In this document: piece after piece, positions 6,859 to 14,721 of the stretch
Layout of the letters: every line of letters starts with the position of its first letter
Position numbering within the stretch: the first letter of the stretch is position 1
DNA from: Dokdonella_A sp040005635
GTDB taxonomy: Bacteria; Pseudomonadota; Gammaproteobacteria; Xanthomonadales; Rhodanobacteraceae
Direction: 5' to 3'
Length of the DNA: 64,000 bases
Assembly: GCA_040005635.1 (NCBI GenBank)
Contig: JBDTYM010000007.1
Location: forward strand, 1-64,000
Notes under the pieces: generated by a model
What the model was told of the DNA's origin: nothing
The model's database searches: none
Seen by the model: the letters and a program-made list of their open reading frames with translations, nothing else
Program-made: the position numbers and the translations under genes

Positions 6859-7267
6859 TGGTAACCTTCAACTCGGAGCTAGCCTTGAGTTCGATCGACT
6901 GATTGTTTTTGACCAGGTGCCGACGAAGCGCGACGAAAGACGGCCAAAAGGATTGGTAGTACGTGAACGTCATCCGCTGCCGAAACTGCTCTGCGTACCG
7001 CTTGCCACACGCCTTGCGCATTCGCGCGATTTCCGAAGGCTTCGCTGCGACGGACACGACTGGACGCATGAAGCGGCGCCGCTCCTCGCAATCGTGCGTG
7101 AACCATTCCCCCTTCATCCATCCGTCCACGTAGACGGCGATCACATAGCGAAGCCCTTTGCCGCGAACAACACGCAGAGCGACTTCACGCCCGTCGACGA
7201 CGAGATCTGCGGCGCCGTATGAATAGCTGAGCGAGTGCTCGATCTGTTTCCAGTCTTCCTTCGTCAT
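6839..7267 (-). CDS. Conserved Mu-like phage protein
   Basis: 142 residues from the ATG at 7267 that overlaps the previous stop (ATGA). It starts MTKEDWKQIEHSLSYSYGAA and includes a predicted beta region with VIAVYVDGWMKGEWF, then CEERRRFMRP and SFWPSFVALRRHLVKNNQSI. I recall similar proteins immediately before gemA in other Mu-like phages, without a function. The length and aromatic-rich C-terminus fit those. Confidence 0.72.
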   Translation of the reverse strand: MTKEDWKQIEHSLSYSYGAADLVVDGREVALRVVRGKGLRYVIAVYVDGWMKGEWFTHDCEERRRFMRPVVSVAAKPSEIARMRKACGKRYAEQFRQRMTFTYYQSFWPSFVALRRHLVKNNQSIELKASSELKVTNATPAA

Positions 7268-7677
7268 GCGTTCCTCGCCATGAGCCGGTACAGGTTCCAA
7301 TAGCCCTGGTAGTTCGGATCGCCTGGCTTGTCGCTGCCGTAGTAGGACTTGGCCACCTCGAGGATTCCTTCGTCGTAGGCCATCGGGTGCAGCACGCGAC
7401 AAGACACATACGCCGGGTACATCCAGGTCGCAGCAAAGAGATCGCCGTCGCGAACGAAATCACTGGCGGCCTGCAGCACTTCGAGGATTCGGGTACGGGC
7501 AGCGGCGGCGTCGAAGGGCAAGTACTCCTCGCCCAGTGGCCGAGGAGTTACGGGAATCTCTGTCACGGTGCCAGGCGCCACGACCGGCTGATCGAAGCCG
7601 CACGCACGCGGCGGCGGCGGCGGCGCAAACCCTAAGCCGAGCTGGATCGGCGTGTAGTCGCTGTCCCGGCGCATCAC
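7264..7677 (-). CDS. Hypothetical phage protein (137 aa)
   Basis: The N-terminal third holds a poly-proline stretch (FAPPPPPRACGFDQP) and is probably disordered. The remainder (RTRILEVLQAASDFVRDGDL, YPAYVSCRVLHPMAYDEGIL) is helical and ends QGYWNLYRLMARNA. The start ATG overlaps the DUF3164 stop, and the stop overlaps the next start. No recognisable domain. It belongs to the accessory block between the transposition genes and gemA. Confidence 0.6.
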   Translation of the reverse strand: MMRRDSDYTPIQLGLGFAPPPPPRACGFDQPVVAPGTVTEIPVTPRPLGEEYLPFDAAAARTRILEVLQAASDFVRDGDLFAATWMYPAYVSCRVLHPMAYDEGILEVAKSYYGSDKPGDPNYQGYWNLYRLMARNA

Positions 7678-8300
7678 ACAGTCGCGATGTCGAGGCTGAT
7701 GGGGTTGTATTTCCCGGTCTGCTCGTCGCGCTCGTAGATGCGGAAATACGTCTTTGTGTTGACGACCTGGACGGCGTCGCCGATCGCGCGCATGGCTTCA
7801 AGCCAACGCGTATCGGTGATATCGAGGCGGCGCAGCGCGAGCACGTTGCCGGTGCGGATGTTGCCGGCCGGGTCGACGCGAAACGCGTCGCTGACCAGCG
7901 TGCGCAACTCGGCGCGGGCGCCTTCGGTCCATTCCTGCAAACACGCGTCGATCAACGCTTTCGCGGCCTGCAAACGCTCATCGAACACGATGGTGTCCTG
8001 CATCGCGCGAACGACCTTGTAGCGGCCGTCGAAGCTGAGCAGGCTAACGTTGCCCTTGTTTCCGCCAAGGCGAACGCCGTACTGCTCGGCGCTCATCTGC
8101 ACGAACGTGGCGATGTCATCGAACGCGCGCGACTTGAAGTCGTGCAGCTGGCCGCGAAGCCGATGGGCGGACTCGACCATGCCCTGCACGAGTTGATCGC
8201 GCAGCAGGTCGATCGCCTTGATCGCGGTCTCGGCGACCAGGCGGCCCTGCGAGTCCTGCCGGTAGCCTTTCGGGATGGTGAGTTTCTCAGTCATGGTCAT
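7674..8300 (-). CDS. DUF3164 family protein
   Basis: 208 residues with the family features: an N-terminal IPKGYRQDSQGRLVAETAIK, central IATFVQMSAEQYGVRLGGNK and NVSLLSFDGRYKVVRAMQD, and C-terminal DTRWLEAMRAIGDAVQVV. DUF3164 proteins are found in early regions of Mu-like phages; their role is not defined. Two in-frame ATGs exist (8300 and 8294); the second has GAGGA seven bases upstream and may be the real start. The gene overlaps its upstream neighbour by four bases. Confidence 0.88.
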   Translation of the reverse strand: MTMTEKLTIPKGYRQDSQGRLVAETAIKAIDLLRDQLVQGMVESAHRLRGQLHDFKSRAFDDIATFVQMSAEQYGVRLGGNKGNVSLLSFDGRYKVVRAMQDTIVFDERLQAAKALIDACLQEWTEGARAELRTLVSDAFRVDPAGNIRTGNVLALRRLDITDTRWLEAMRAIGDAVQVVNTKTYFRIYERDEQTGKYNPISLDIATV

Positions 8301-8386
8301 TCCTCTTCGTCAGACGGTCGCCGGTGCAGCGCGTCGCGGTAGCGTTGGCCGAGCGCCGGCGGCAGCTCGTAGTCGTCGTCGGTCAC
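8297..8386 (-). CDS. Very small phage ORF (29 aa)
   Basis: A GTG at 8386 overlapping the upstream stop (GTGA) opens a 29-residue frame, VTDDDYELPPALGQRYRDAL then HRRPSDEEE, whose stop overlaps the DUF3164 start as ATGA. Both ends follow the coupling pattern of the whole operon, which is the main evidence. No strong ribosome-binding site is seen, so it may only serve translational coupling. Confidence 0.4.
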   Translation of the reverse strand: MTDDDYELPPALGQRYRDALHRRPSDEEE

Positions 8387-8655
8387 TGCGCGGGATCGAA
8401 TCCGTTGTGGAACAGTTCGTCGCCGTCGTCGACGAACTCGACCAGCATGTGCGCGCCGTCGTAGCTCCAGGTCGCCAGAAAGCCTGCGCGCTCGACCACG
8501 CCGATCGGCGTGTGTTCGACGACCAGGACGTCGGGACGAATCGGCGCAGCTGCTGCGGGCGCTGTAGCGTGCTCGGCGACGGCTGCGGCGAGGCACGAGA
8601 TACCGGACAGCATCACGGCGACGTACACGAGGAAGACGACGTTGCGGGTTTTCAT
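8383..8655 (-). CDS. Small exported phage protein (90 aa)
   Basis: Begins MKTRNVVFLVYVAVMLSGIS and has a signal peptide or membrane anchor of about 25 residues, then a short globular part (GFLATWSYDGAHMLVEFVDD) ending ELFHNGFDPAQ. The first five residues and the surrounding 17 bases are identical to those of the exported protein at 10827-11243. The start follows the stop of the upstream winged-helix gene (overlap). I do not recognise a family; an envelope location suggests an entry-blocking or host-surface role, which is speculation. Confidence 0.65.
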   Translation of the reverse strand: MKTRNVVFLVYVAVMLSGISCLAAAVAEHATAPAAAAPIRPDVLVVEHTPIGVVERAGFLATWSYDGAHMLVEFVDDGDELFHNGFDPAQ

Positions 8656-9374
8656 GCGGAAGCTCCGTTGGTGTAGATCTCCGACGCCCGTGAGTCGCTT
8701 GGGGAGGAGCGACTTTCAGGGGCGCGGGCGTCGGAGGAAACAAGGGCCGTCGACGCCGTTTCATCCGGCGCGGGTTGCGAGGACACGTCGGCTTGCGACG
8801 TCGACGGCAAACGAACTCGGGTGGCTTTCCAGCAACCTTTCTGGCGCGAGCCGACACGCTCGATCAGCCCGGCGCGCTTGAGCTTCATCAGCGCGTCGAT
8901 GATCGTGTGCGGCGGGACGATGTCCGGGCATTCAATGGCGATCTGCGCGCGCGTCACCGGATCGGCGTGACGCTCGATGACCGCGAGCACAGTATTCCTG
9001 CGCTGCTCAGCGAGCACCCACGCGCTCGGCCGTACGAAGCCAGGCCGGAACGTGTACTTGCGCTGGAAGCCTTCCTCGGCCGTCGTGGCGGCGTTTTCTT
9101 CCGGCTCCGGCGGCGGCGGTGGTAGCGGAAGCGCCGGACGCTTCGGCGCGACGACGTCGGAGCCTAGGCGATAGCGACGGATGCCATCGCTCGGCATGCC
9201 GTCGGTCGGGAACACGCGCTCGACTTGGTCGATGCGGATCAGGGGCGTGAGCTTGTCGCCGACGTCGTGCGCGTCAACGGGCGGCTGCACGCGGCGGCCG
9301 ATCTCGAACGCGGTCAACGGCGCGGCGGCTTCGCCGAGCACGATCAGAATCCACGTCGTCAGTTCGAGGTTCAT
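8652..9374 (-). CDS. Hypothetical phage protein with two winged-helix-like regions
   Basis: 240 residues from the ATG at 9374. The N-terminal region TTWILIVLGEAAAPLTAFEI GR and the region around residues 115-180 (NTVLAVIERHADPVTRAQIA, then TIIDALMKLKRAGLIERVGS) each read like winged-helix modules of the kind that bind DNA. A proline-rich linker (ALPLPPPPPEPEE) joins them, and the C-terminal 40 residues are Ser/Ala-rich and probably disordered. It may be a phage regulator, but no relative with a known role comes to mind. Confidence 0.62.
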   Translation of the reverse strand: MNLELTTWILIVLGEAAAPLTAFEIGRRVQPPVDAHDVGDKLTPLIRIDQVERVFPTDGMPSDGIRRYRLGSDVVAPKRPALPLPPPPPEPEENAATTAEEGFQRKYTFRPGFVRPSAWVLAEQRRNTVLAVIERHADPVTRAQIAIECPDIVPPHTIIDALMKLKRAGLIERVGSRQKGCWKATRVRLPSTSQADVSSQPAPDETASTALVSSDARAPESRSSPSDSRASEIYTNGASA

Positions 9375-9649
9375 GCCGCCGCCTCTTCGAGCTGCGCGAT
9401 CGACTGGCTTTCGTCCCAGTGAACACGGCAGCCGCACATGTCGGCGTAGCAATGCGTCTTCGGCGAGTAGAAGCTCGCCGAGCTGCGCGTGATCCGACCG
9501 GCCAGCATCGGCCGGCGATCGACGCAGAGGCGTGGCGTTACGCCTTCGATGCGGATCTCGGTCACGACGCAGCCCTGGTCGGAAAGCGTGAACACCGCGG
9601 CGATTGCCTGGTTCAACGCACGTCGCATGGTGTTATTGAGCGTGTTCAT
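9371..9649 (-). CDS. Hypothetical phage protein (92 aa)
   Basis: Starts MNTLNNTMRRALNQAIAAVF, then a beta-rich middle (VVTEIRIEGVTPRLCVDRRP) and a Cys-containing C-terminal part (THCYADMCGCRVHWDESQSI). The stop overlaps the next start, and the start lies within the end of the upstream gene. The pattern of an N-terminal helix followed by strands occurs in several small Mu-like early proteins. No function. Confidence 0.6.
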   Translation of the reverse strand: MNTLNNTMRRALNQAIAAVFTLSDQGCVVTEIRIEGVTPRLCVDRRPMLAGRITRSSASFYSPKTHCYADMCGCRVHWDESQSIAQLEEAAA

Positions 9650-10022
9650 CGGGGGCCTCGTTGGTGAGCGGCAAGCGCAGCTGGCCGCGTAGATCGGGAA
9701 GCGCGGCGCCCTTCATCGCGGCGACCTGGCGTAGGCTGGTCATGGCACGCGAGAACAGGAACTCGCACGTCGTGTTGAGTTCGTCGGCCGTCTCCGCGAG
9801 GAAATAGCCAGTCGATGGATGCGCAGCGACCTTGTGGCCGGCGCAGCGCAGCGCCTCGACAACAGTGCGCAGGCGCCGCTCCCCGTTCGCTGTCGTGACG
9901 CCGCAGATGCACGTCACCAGCTCGCGCGCGGTCAGTGCGTTCGCGGCGCCGACGTGGTCGGCGAGAACGTCGAGCACCAGCTCCGGCGTCAGTTGCCGGT
10001 CGAAAAGGTCGTCAAGCATCAC
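9633..10022 (-). CDS. Hypothetical phage protein, possible winged helix (129 aa)
   Basis: The region LTARELVTCICGVTTANGER followed by RLRTVVEALRCAGHKVAAHP and STGYFLAETADELN reads as a winged helix of the type seen in small phage regulators. The C-terminal part (FLFSRAMTSLRQVAAMKGAA) is helical and ends LRGQLRLPL. It lies between two unknown small genes, overlapping each. A DNA-binding function is inferred from the fold only. Confidence 0.6.
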   Translation of the reverse strand: MMLDDLFDRQLTPELVLDVLADHVGAANALTARELVTCICGVTTANGERRLRTVVEALRCAGHKVAAHPSTGYFLAETADELNTTCEFLFSRAMTSLRQVAAMKGAALPDLRGQLRLPLTNEAPDEHAQ

Positions 10023-10222
10023 TTTTGCTCCCGTGCGATACGGACGAGACTTGCTTCTGCGGACGTGTTTTCGATCTCGAACGCGATAAGCGCGCCGATT
10101 TCCTCGATCGCCTGCAAGCGGGCAACTGGATCGCGGTAGTGCGAGATCCAGTTGACCGCATAGATCGCTGCGTCCAGGTGCGGACGCAGGTCCTCGGGGA
10201 TCGGCGGCTCGGCGTTCGACAT
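10019..10222 (-). CDS. Hypothetical phage protein (67 aa)
   Basis: A small, acidic helical protein (PEDLRPHLDAAIYAVNWISH, then ARLQAIEEIGALIAFEIENT). The ATG at 10222 follows the previous stop by two bases and the stop overlaps the next start. No recognisable domain. Its reality is supported by its place in the chain of coupled genes. Confidence 0.55.
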   Translation of the reverse strand: MSNAEPPIPEDLRPHLDAAIYAVNWISHYRDPVARLQAIEEIGALIAFEIENTSAEASLVRIAREQK

Positions 10223-10226
10223 CGCG

Positions 10227-10544
10227 CTACTCCGCGCCTCGCGCGCTCACGAGCCACTGCTGCGGCAAGCACGAGATCCCGCCCGCTTCGTCGGCGTCCG
10301 CGTTGCGCACCCGCCAGCACGTCACGTCGTCGCTCGCGTCGTAGAACTTCACGACGTCGTCGGGCAACGCGAGCGGCACCGGGCGTGGAATCTGCTGCCC
10401 GGAAGCAACGATGCGCGCGTCGGCTTTGATCATCGACGGCCCGGTTATGCGGCCGGCGATGAAGGCGCCGAGCAAGAGAACGCAACCGATGATCACGATT
10501 GCGCCTGGCTCAATGTCGGAGATACGGCGACCCTGGTTATTCAT
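10227..10544 (-). CDS. Small membrane-anchored phage protein (105 aa)
   Basis: An N-terminal cytoplasmic stretch is followed by one membrane helix (AIVIIGCVLLLGAFIAG) and a polar domain with two cysteines (DDVTCWRVRNADADEAGGIS, then CLPQQW), which could form a disulfide in the periplasm. With the exported proteins at 8383 and 10827 it is a third envelope-targeted product in the accessory block. No family recognised. Confidence 0.62.
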   Translation of the reverse strand: MNNQGRRISDIEPGAIVIIGCVLLLGAFIAGRITGPSMIKADARIVASGQQIPRPVPLALPDDVVKFYDASDDVTCWRVRNADADEAGGISCLPQQWLVSARGAE

Positions 10545-10830
10545 CGGAAACCTCCCGGCGCATGCATGAGATGAGCGCGCTGATCTGCGAGCGAGTCAGT
10601 GCGCAGAGCACTTCGTCGACGCGCGCATCGCTCCGCGGCTGTTCGAGTCCGGCGGCCTCGAAGAAGCGTCGGTGAAACGCCGTGATGTGGGTTACATCCA
10701 GATCCAGCTGCTGCATCGTCGTGCGAGCAAACAGGCGCTGGTGCGGCGTGCTATTCGGCTGACGCGCGGGCGCAGTAGCAGCGCCCGTGCGAAGGCCGCG
10801 CAGAGAACCCTGCAGCGGCGCGGCGTTCAC
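10537..10830 (-). CDS. Hypothetical phage protein (97 aa)
   Basis: The start is taken as the GTG at 10830, which overlaps the upstream stop as GTGA, following the pattern of this operon; an internal ATG (MQQLDLDV) would give 59 residues but has no ribosome-binding site. The C-terminal two thirds are conserved-looking: DLDVTHITAFHRRFFEAAGL, then RVDEVLCALTRSQISALIS. The N-terminus is low in complexity. Function unknown. Confidence 0.5.
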   Translation of the reverse strand: MNAAPLQGSLRGLRTGAATAPARQPNSTPHQRLFARTTMQQLDLDVTHITAFHRRFFEAAGLEQPRSDARVDEVLCALTRSQISALISCMRREVSDE

Positions 10831-11243
10831 GAGCCACCCGGAGGGCAATCGAGCGACAGCCTCGTGGAACCCTGTTCGATCGCGAGGCTGACGAGCGAGC
10901 AGTTGTGGAACGTATCCGTCGTCGTCGAGCGCACGAGGGTCGCGGTCCAATAGCGGTCGCTGACGTTGCCGGTCACAACTTGCGGCTGGCGAGTCTGGCC
11001 GCGCGACGGAGCGTTACCACCGAGCGGCACCGGATCGAGGCAACCACCGGCCAGGACGCCATCGTCCATCGGGACATTGCTCGGCCATTGCCGAACCGAA
11101 TTGACGTAGCAGTAGTAGACGGTCTGCGAGCCGTTGACCGTGACGAAGAACATGTCCGGCGGCTGGTCGGCGTGCGCGATGCTGCCGACGCAGGCGAGGA
11201 TGGTCAGAATGATGAGGCTTGCGATGAGGTTGCGGGTTTTCAT
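10827..11243 (-). CDS. Secreted phage protein with cysteines (138 aa)
   Basis: A Sec signal peptide (MKTRNLIASLIILTILACVG, cleavage near SIAHA-DQ) precedes a mature domain with several cysteines (YYCYVNSVRQW, AGGCLDPVP, FHNCSLVSL, LDCPPGGS), consistent with disulfide bonds in the periplasm. Its first 17 bases around the ATG match those of the exported protein at 8383. It sits directly after MuB. It may be a superinfection-exclusion or lysogenic-conversion protein by location, but this is inference. Confidence 0.68.
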   Translation of the reverse strand: MKTRNLIASLIILTILACVGSIAHADQPPDMFFVTVNGSQTVYYCYVNSVRQWPSNVPMDDGVLAGGCLDPVPLGGNAPSRGQTRQPQVVTGNVSDRYWTATLVRSTTTDTFHNCSLVSLAIEQGSTRLSLDCPPGGS

Positions 11244-12229
11244 GCTTCGACTCCCAATTCGCGCCAGGCCGAACGCACGTCGTCGCAGCAGAGCGAACGC
11301 TCGGCCGCTGCGGCGTACATCGAGCCGAGACGCAGGACTTTCGTGAGGATGCGAAGGCCGCCGGGCATTGAGGCGATCTCTTCGAGTTGGCCGCGGCAGC
11401 TGCTGTCTGTGATGTTCCAGGCAGCAAGCACTGCGGAGATATCGGCCTTCGTGGACTTCGCGAGCCGGACCTTTTTGCCGATTCGCGAATACAGCCGATC
11501 GAGGTACGCGGCACGCGTGCCGCCTGCCGTCATGCGTGCATACACCTGCTCGTTTCCGACGAGCGCGATGCCGATGCCGGTGGCGTCATGGATGCTGCGA
11601 ATCTGGTCGAGCGCGGCGACGGACAAGTGCTGCGCTTCGTCGACGACGATCAAGCCCTGCGTCTCGGCGACGCGCTTGACGATCGCGCGGTGCAGGCGCG
11701 CGGCGCCGCCGCTGTTTACCGTCGTGAGTCCGAGCGCGTCGCCGATCTCTTCGAGCGCTGTAACGACGCTCGCGGATGCCGGCGTCATCGTGGCGTGCCA
11801 CACGTTCGGCGCAATACGCTCGTATTGGCGGATCGACGTCGTCTTGCCGAGGCCGGCGCCGCCATACACCAGGACGATGTCACCAGCGATCTGCGCATAG
11901 CGCAGCGTGCCGATGATGCGCTCAGCGCTCGGCGTGTTGACGAAGTCTGGCGCGGTCGGCAGGCGTTCCTGCTCGGCGCGCTGCGCGTGCAGGCTGTCGA
12001 GCCACTTGGCGATCTTCGCCGCGATGGCCTCGTTGTCGCCTCCGTAGCCGCCGGCAAGCCACTGCGACATCGTCGTCGAGCTGATGCCGGCTTCGCGAGC
12101 GATACGCGCCTGCGATAGGCGGCGGTCGCTGTCCATCGCCGCGCGCAGACGTGCGCGCACGTCCTGCTCTTGCTGCGGCGCTTCGCTAGCGATCGTGCGA
12201 AGGGTCGTTACGTTGGTGTCGTTGCTCAT
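11240..12229 (-). CDS. Transposition target-selector ATPase, MuB-like
   Basis: 329 residues from the ATG at 12229, which has GGGGA upstream. The N-terminal part contains a helix-turn-helix (RLSQARIAREAGISSTTMSQ), followed by an AAA+ ATPase domain with Walker A GGAGLGKTTS and Walker B LIVVDEAQH, and a sensor region (DRLYSRIGKK). MuB coats target DNA and delivers it to the transposase. It lies just downstream of the MuA-like gene with an 84-base spacer holding a GGTT-type repeat. A longer start within the repeat is possible but would add low-complexity residues only. Confidence 0.93.
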   Translation of the reverse strand: MSNDTNVTTLRTIASEAPQQEQDVRARLRAAMDSDRRLSQARIAREAGISSTTMSQWLAGGYGGDNEAIAAKIAKWLDSLHAQRAEQERLPTAPDFVNTPSAERIIGTLRYAQIAGDIVLVYGGAGLGKTTSIRQYERIAPNVWHATMTPASASVVTALEEIGDALGLTTVNSGGAARLHRAIVKRVAETQGLIVVDEAQHLSVAALDQIRSIHDATGIGIALVGNEQVYARMTAGGTRAAYLDRLYSRIGKKVRLAKSTKADISAVLAAWNITDSSCRGQLEEIASMPGGLRILTKVLRLGSMYAAAAERSLCCDDVRSAWRELGVEA

Positions 12230-12238
12230 ACAATCCCC

Positions 12239-12274
12239 GTTGGTTGGTTGGTTGGTCGGTCTGGTTGGTCGGTC
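12239..12274. repeat. GGTTGGTC-type simple repeat in the MuA-MuB spacer
   Basis: Tandem GTTG/GTCG tetranucleotides fill this 36-base stretch of the + strand, with eight GG steps. It lies just upstream of the MuB ribosome-binding site. Such a tract is prone to slippage and could fold into a two-layer G-quadruplex on the + (non-transcript) strand. No function can be assigned from sequence. Confidence 0.6.
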
Positions 12275-12313
12275 AATCACGATCGGGGCGCCGTTGACGC
12301 GGCGCCTGGATCA

Positions 12314-14281
12314 CTACAGTCGGTTGCGTGCGCGTTCCTCCTGGATGCGGGTCAGAAAGTCGTTGAGAGAGCGTTCGGACTGCGGCAGATCGTCGGTTCC
12401 GGTGCGCGCCTGCTCGCGCGGCACGACCGCAGCGCGAGGCGTTCCGAAAACCGGTTCGATGACGGCCGCAGGCGGCAGATCGGCGGGAACTTCGGTAGGC
12501 AACTGCGCCGCGACCCGCGATGCGTCCATGCGGCGTTCGGCACCGAGCATCCGCTTCGTCGCCTTGCGGAAATCCTTCGTAGCGCGTGCGTGTTCGCGGG
12601 CCGCATTCGTGTCGGCAAAGCCGACGCGAGCGATGCACTCGGCATAACCGATGAACGTGCCGTCGAGCGCGTAGCAGTCGACGCCGGTATGCAGCGCAAT
12701 CGGGTCGAACCGCAGCACGACCTTCCGGCCGGCGTGCGCAGAGAGCGCCTCGCTCCAGTAGCGATTGCCGGCCACGTGCACGCTGCCGTCATAGGCGTTC
12801 GCAGTCACCGCTTCTGCGGCGAGCAACAACGCGCGGAGCTGCGTCGACGTCGCCTTGCGGATAGACGATTTCGCATAGCTCTCGGCGAACACCTGGTCGA
12901 AGCTGCGGCCGTTGCACTGCGCAGCGCGGCGACCCAGGCGTGCGTTGTGCGCAGCGACTTCGCTGTTCACCACTGCGACGAACTCGTCCCAGGCCACCGA
13001 CCGACTGCCGTAGTTCTCAGGCTTCGCGGTCGGGTTGTTGCCGAGGTAGGCGCCTGCGAAAGCCGGATGCTTCGCGATCGAATCGCAGAAGTCGCGCCAG
13101 GCGCGCTCGATCGGCTTCGCCTGGCCGTGATACGGCGTGACCCAGTGAACGGTCACCCCGAGGCCCGTGATGATGCCGACCGGGTCTTCCTCGCGAACCT
13201 TGAAGCGGTAGCGATTCGGCGTGCCGCCGGTAAGGAACTTGCTCGCGAAGGCGCGACCATTGTCGAGCCAGCATTCGCGCGGAATTCCGTACTCGCGCAC
13301 CATGTCGGCGAACGCCAGGCGCACCAGGTCGCTGGTCTCGGTTTCACCGATGCGCCATGACAGCATCTTGCCGCTCGCGAGATCCTGCCAGCCGACGATG
13401 ATCGGGCGACCGATCGTGCCATCGGGGAAGATCACGGACACGTCGAACTTGTGACCGTCCGAATTGACGCCATCGAGCGCGGCGAAGACCGAGCGGTCGC
13501 GCTGCTGCGCCGGATAGAGCTTCATCAGCGCTTCTTCGCCCTCGCGAGCGAGCACGCGCACGGCGCGCGAAAGCTCCGTCTCGATGCGGCGTTTGAAGGT
13601 GCGCAGGCTCGCGAGCGCTGGCCAGTTCGATTTGCCCGCGGCAACGCGCTGCAGCCGGCGGTAACAGCTCTCCGCGCTAGGTGCTTCGAGGCGTAGATAG
13701 TCGGCTTTGAAGGTCTCCCACGCTTCGGGGTCGATCTGCGCCTTTGCGGTCTGTCCGACGTAGTGCGGGACGAGCAGGTAAAGCCAGTCGGATCGGTGCG
13801 CGCCAGCGACGGCCGCCTGCCACCGCGCCAGGTTGCCGACACTCGCGCCGCGCACGCCGTCGCGCTGCAGCTGCTCGGCAACGGCCGCGCGCGCCGCCAT
13901 CAGCGAGCAACCGGTGTCCTGCATGCGCTCGATCAGGTGCAGCGCGTCGAGGCGCTTGCGTGCGACGGCCTGCATCGCAGAACCGACGCGCTCGTAGCGA
14001 TCGTGTGCCGCCTCGATTCGCTGCTCGGTCCACTTAGGCGACGCCGAATGGGTCGCGTTGATCGGCGCCGGAGCGGTGCGGGCGAGCAGCGCTACTTGCA
14101 CCGGGATCGAGAGGTCGGCAATCGCGTACAAGCGTTTCCTGCCGCCGCGCCCGCACACCTCGGTATATCGCCAGCCTTCGCGCTTCGCGCGCTTTTCGGC
14201 GACGCTCTTATGCACGCCGAGCGCCGTCGCAACCGCCTTAATGTCGAAGTTGCGATCGGCGCTCCCCACGTTGGTGCTCAT
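12314..14281 (-). CDS. DDE transposase, MuA-like
   Basis: 655 residues, close to Mu A. An N-terminal DNA-binding region (DIKAVATALGVHKSVAEKRA, then REGWRYTEV) is followed by the end-binding domain and the RNase H-like catalytic core. The expected acidic triad is visible: Asp in NSDGHKFDVSV, Asp in CWLDNGRAFASK, and Glu in GQAKPIERAWRDF. It cuts and joins prophage ends for integration and replicative transposition. The ATG overlaps the upstream stop (ATGA). The C-terminal tail (LPQSERSLNDFLTRIQEERA) would contact MuB. Confidence 0.96.
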   Translation of the reverse strand: MSTNVGSADRNFDIKAVATALGVHKSVAEKRAKREGWRYTEVCGRGGRKRLYAIADLSIPVQVALLARTAPAPINATHSASPKWTEQRIEAAHDRYERVGSAMQAVARKRLDALHLIERMQDTGCSLMAARAAVAEQLQRDGVRGASVGNLARWQAAVAGAHRSDWLYLLVPHYVGQTAKAQIDPEAWETFKADYLRLEAPSAESCYRRLQRVAAGKSNWPALASLRTFKRRIETELSRAVRVLAREGEEALMKLYPAQQRDRSVFAALDGVNSDGHKFDVSVIFPDGTIGRPIIVGWQDLASGKMLSWRIGETETSDLVRLAFADMVREYGIPRECWLDNGRAFASKFLTGGTPNRYRFKVREEDPVGIITGLGVTVHWVTPYHGQAKPIERAWRDFCDSIAKHPAFAGAYLGNNPTAKPENYGSRSVAWDEFVAVVNSEVAAHNARLGRRAAQCNGRSFDQVFAESYAKSSIRKATSTQLRALLLAAEAVTANAYDGSVHVAGNRYWSEALSAHAGRKVVLRFDPIALHTGVDCYALDGTFIGYAECIARVGFADTNAAREHARATKDFRKATKRMLGAERRMDASRVAAQLPTEVPADLPPAAVIEPVFGTPRAAVVPREQARTGTDDLPQSERSLNDFLTRIQEERARNRL

Positions 14282-14721
14282 AGGCTCCTCCGCAGGCGTT
14301 CGCGGATCGCCTTTTCTTCGCGCGCTAGCTCGCCTTTCTGGCGCTCAAGGCGGCCAAGCTCGGCGGCGAGTGCATCGCGGCCGATCATCATTCGGCCACC
14401 GCGAACTTCGGCGAGCCAGTTGCTGTAGAGATAGCTCCCGCACGCCACCTCGAGGAGAGGCATCAGCCATGCAGGAATGTTGTATTCCTCGCGGCTGTTG
14501 GCTGAGTACGCATCGAGCATGTACTTGCTGATTTCCTTGCCTGCCAGGCGCGACATTTCGGCCGCGACTGCGTACCGGTCTTTGCCGGCGGTCGTCGCCT
14601 GCTCAAGCATCTGACTCACGATGCCGGCGAGGACCGGTCGGTAGTCCATCGAGGCAGGGATTTGTGCCGCCGGGCGCGGCACGTCGAATAGGTCCCCGTT
14701 TTCGCGAACGCGGCGCGTCAT
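14278..14721 (-). CDS. Conserved phage protein upstream of the transposase (147 aa)
   Basis: Starts MTRRVRENGDLFDVPRPAAQ; a central segment (AVAAEMSRLAGKEISKYMLD) and a C-terminal coiled coil (LGRLERQKGELAREEKAIRE) follow. This begin-and-end layout is shared with proteins just ahead of the transposase in BcepMu-like prophages as I remember them. The ATG at 14721 has AGGTG four bases upstream and overlaps the stop of the small preceding frame. The start of the next gene (MuA) overlaps its end. Role unknown; the middle could be a helix-turn-helix. Confidence 0.75.
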   Translation of the reverse strand: MTRRVRENGDLFDVPRPAAQIPASMDYRPVLAGIVSQMLEQATTAGKDRYAVAAEMSRLAGKEISKYMLDAYSANSREEYNIPAWLMPLLEVACGSYLYSNWLAEVRGGRMMIGRDALAAELGRLERQKGELAREEKAIRERLRRSL

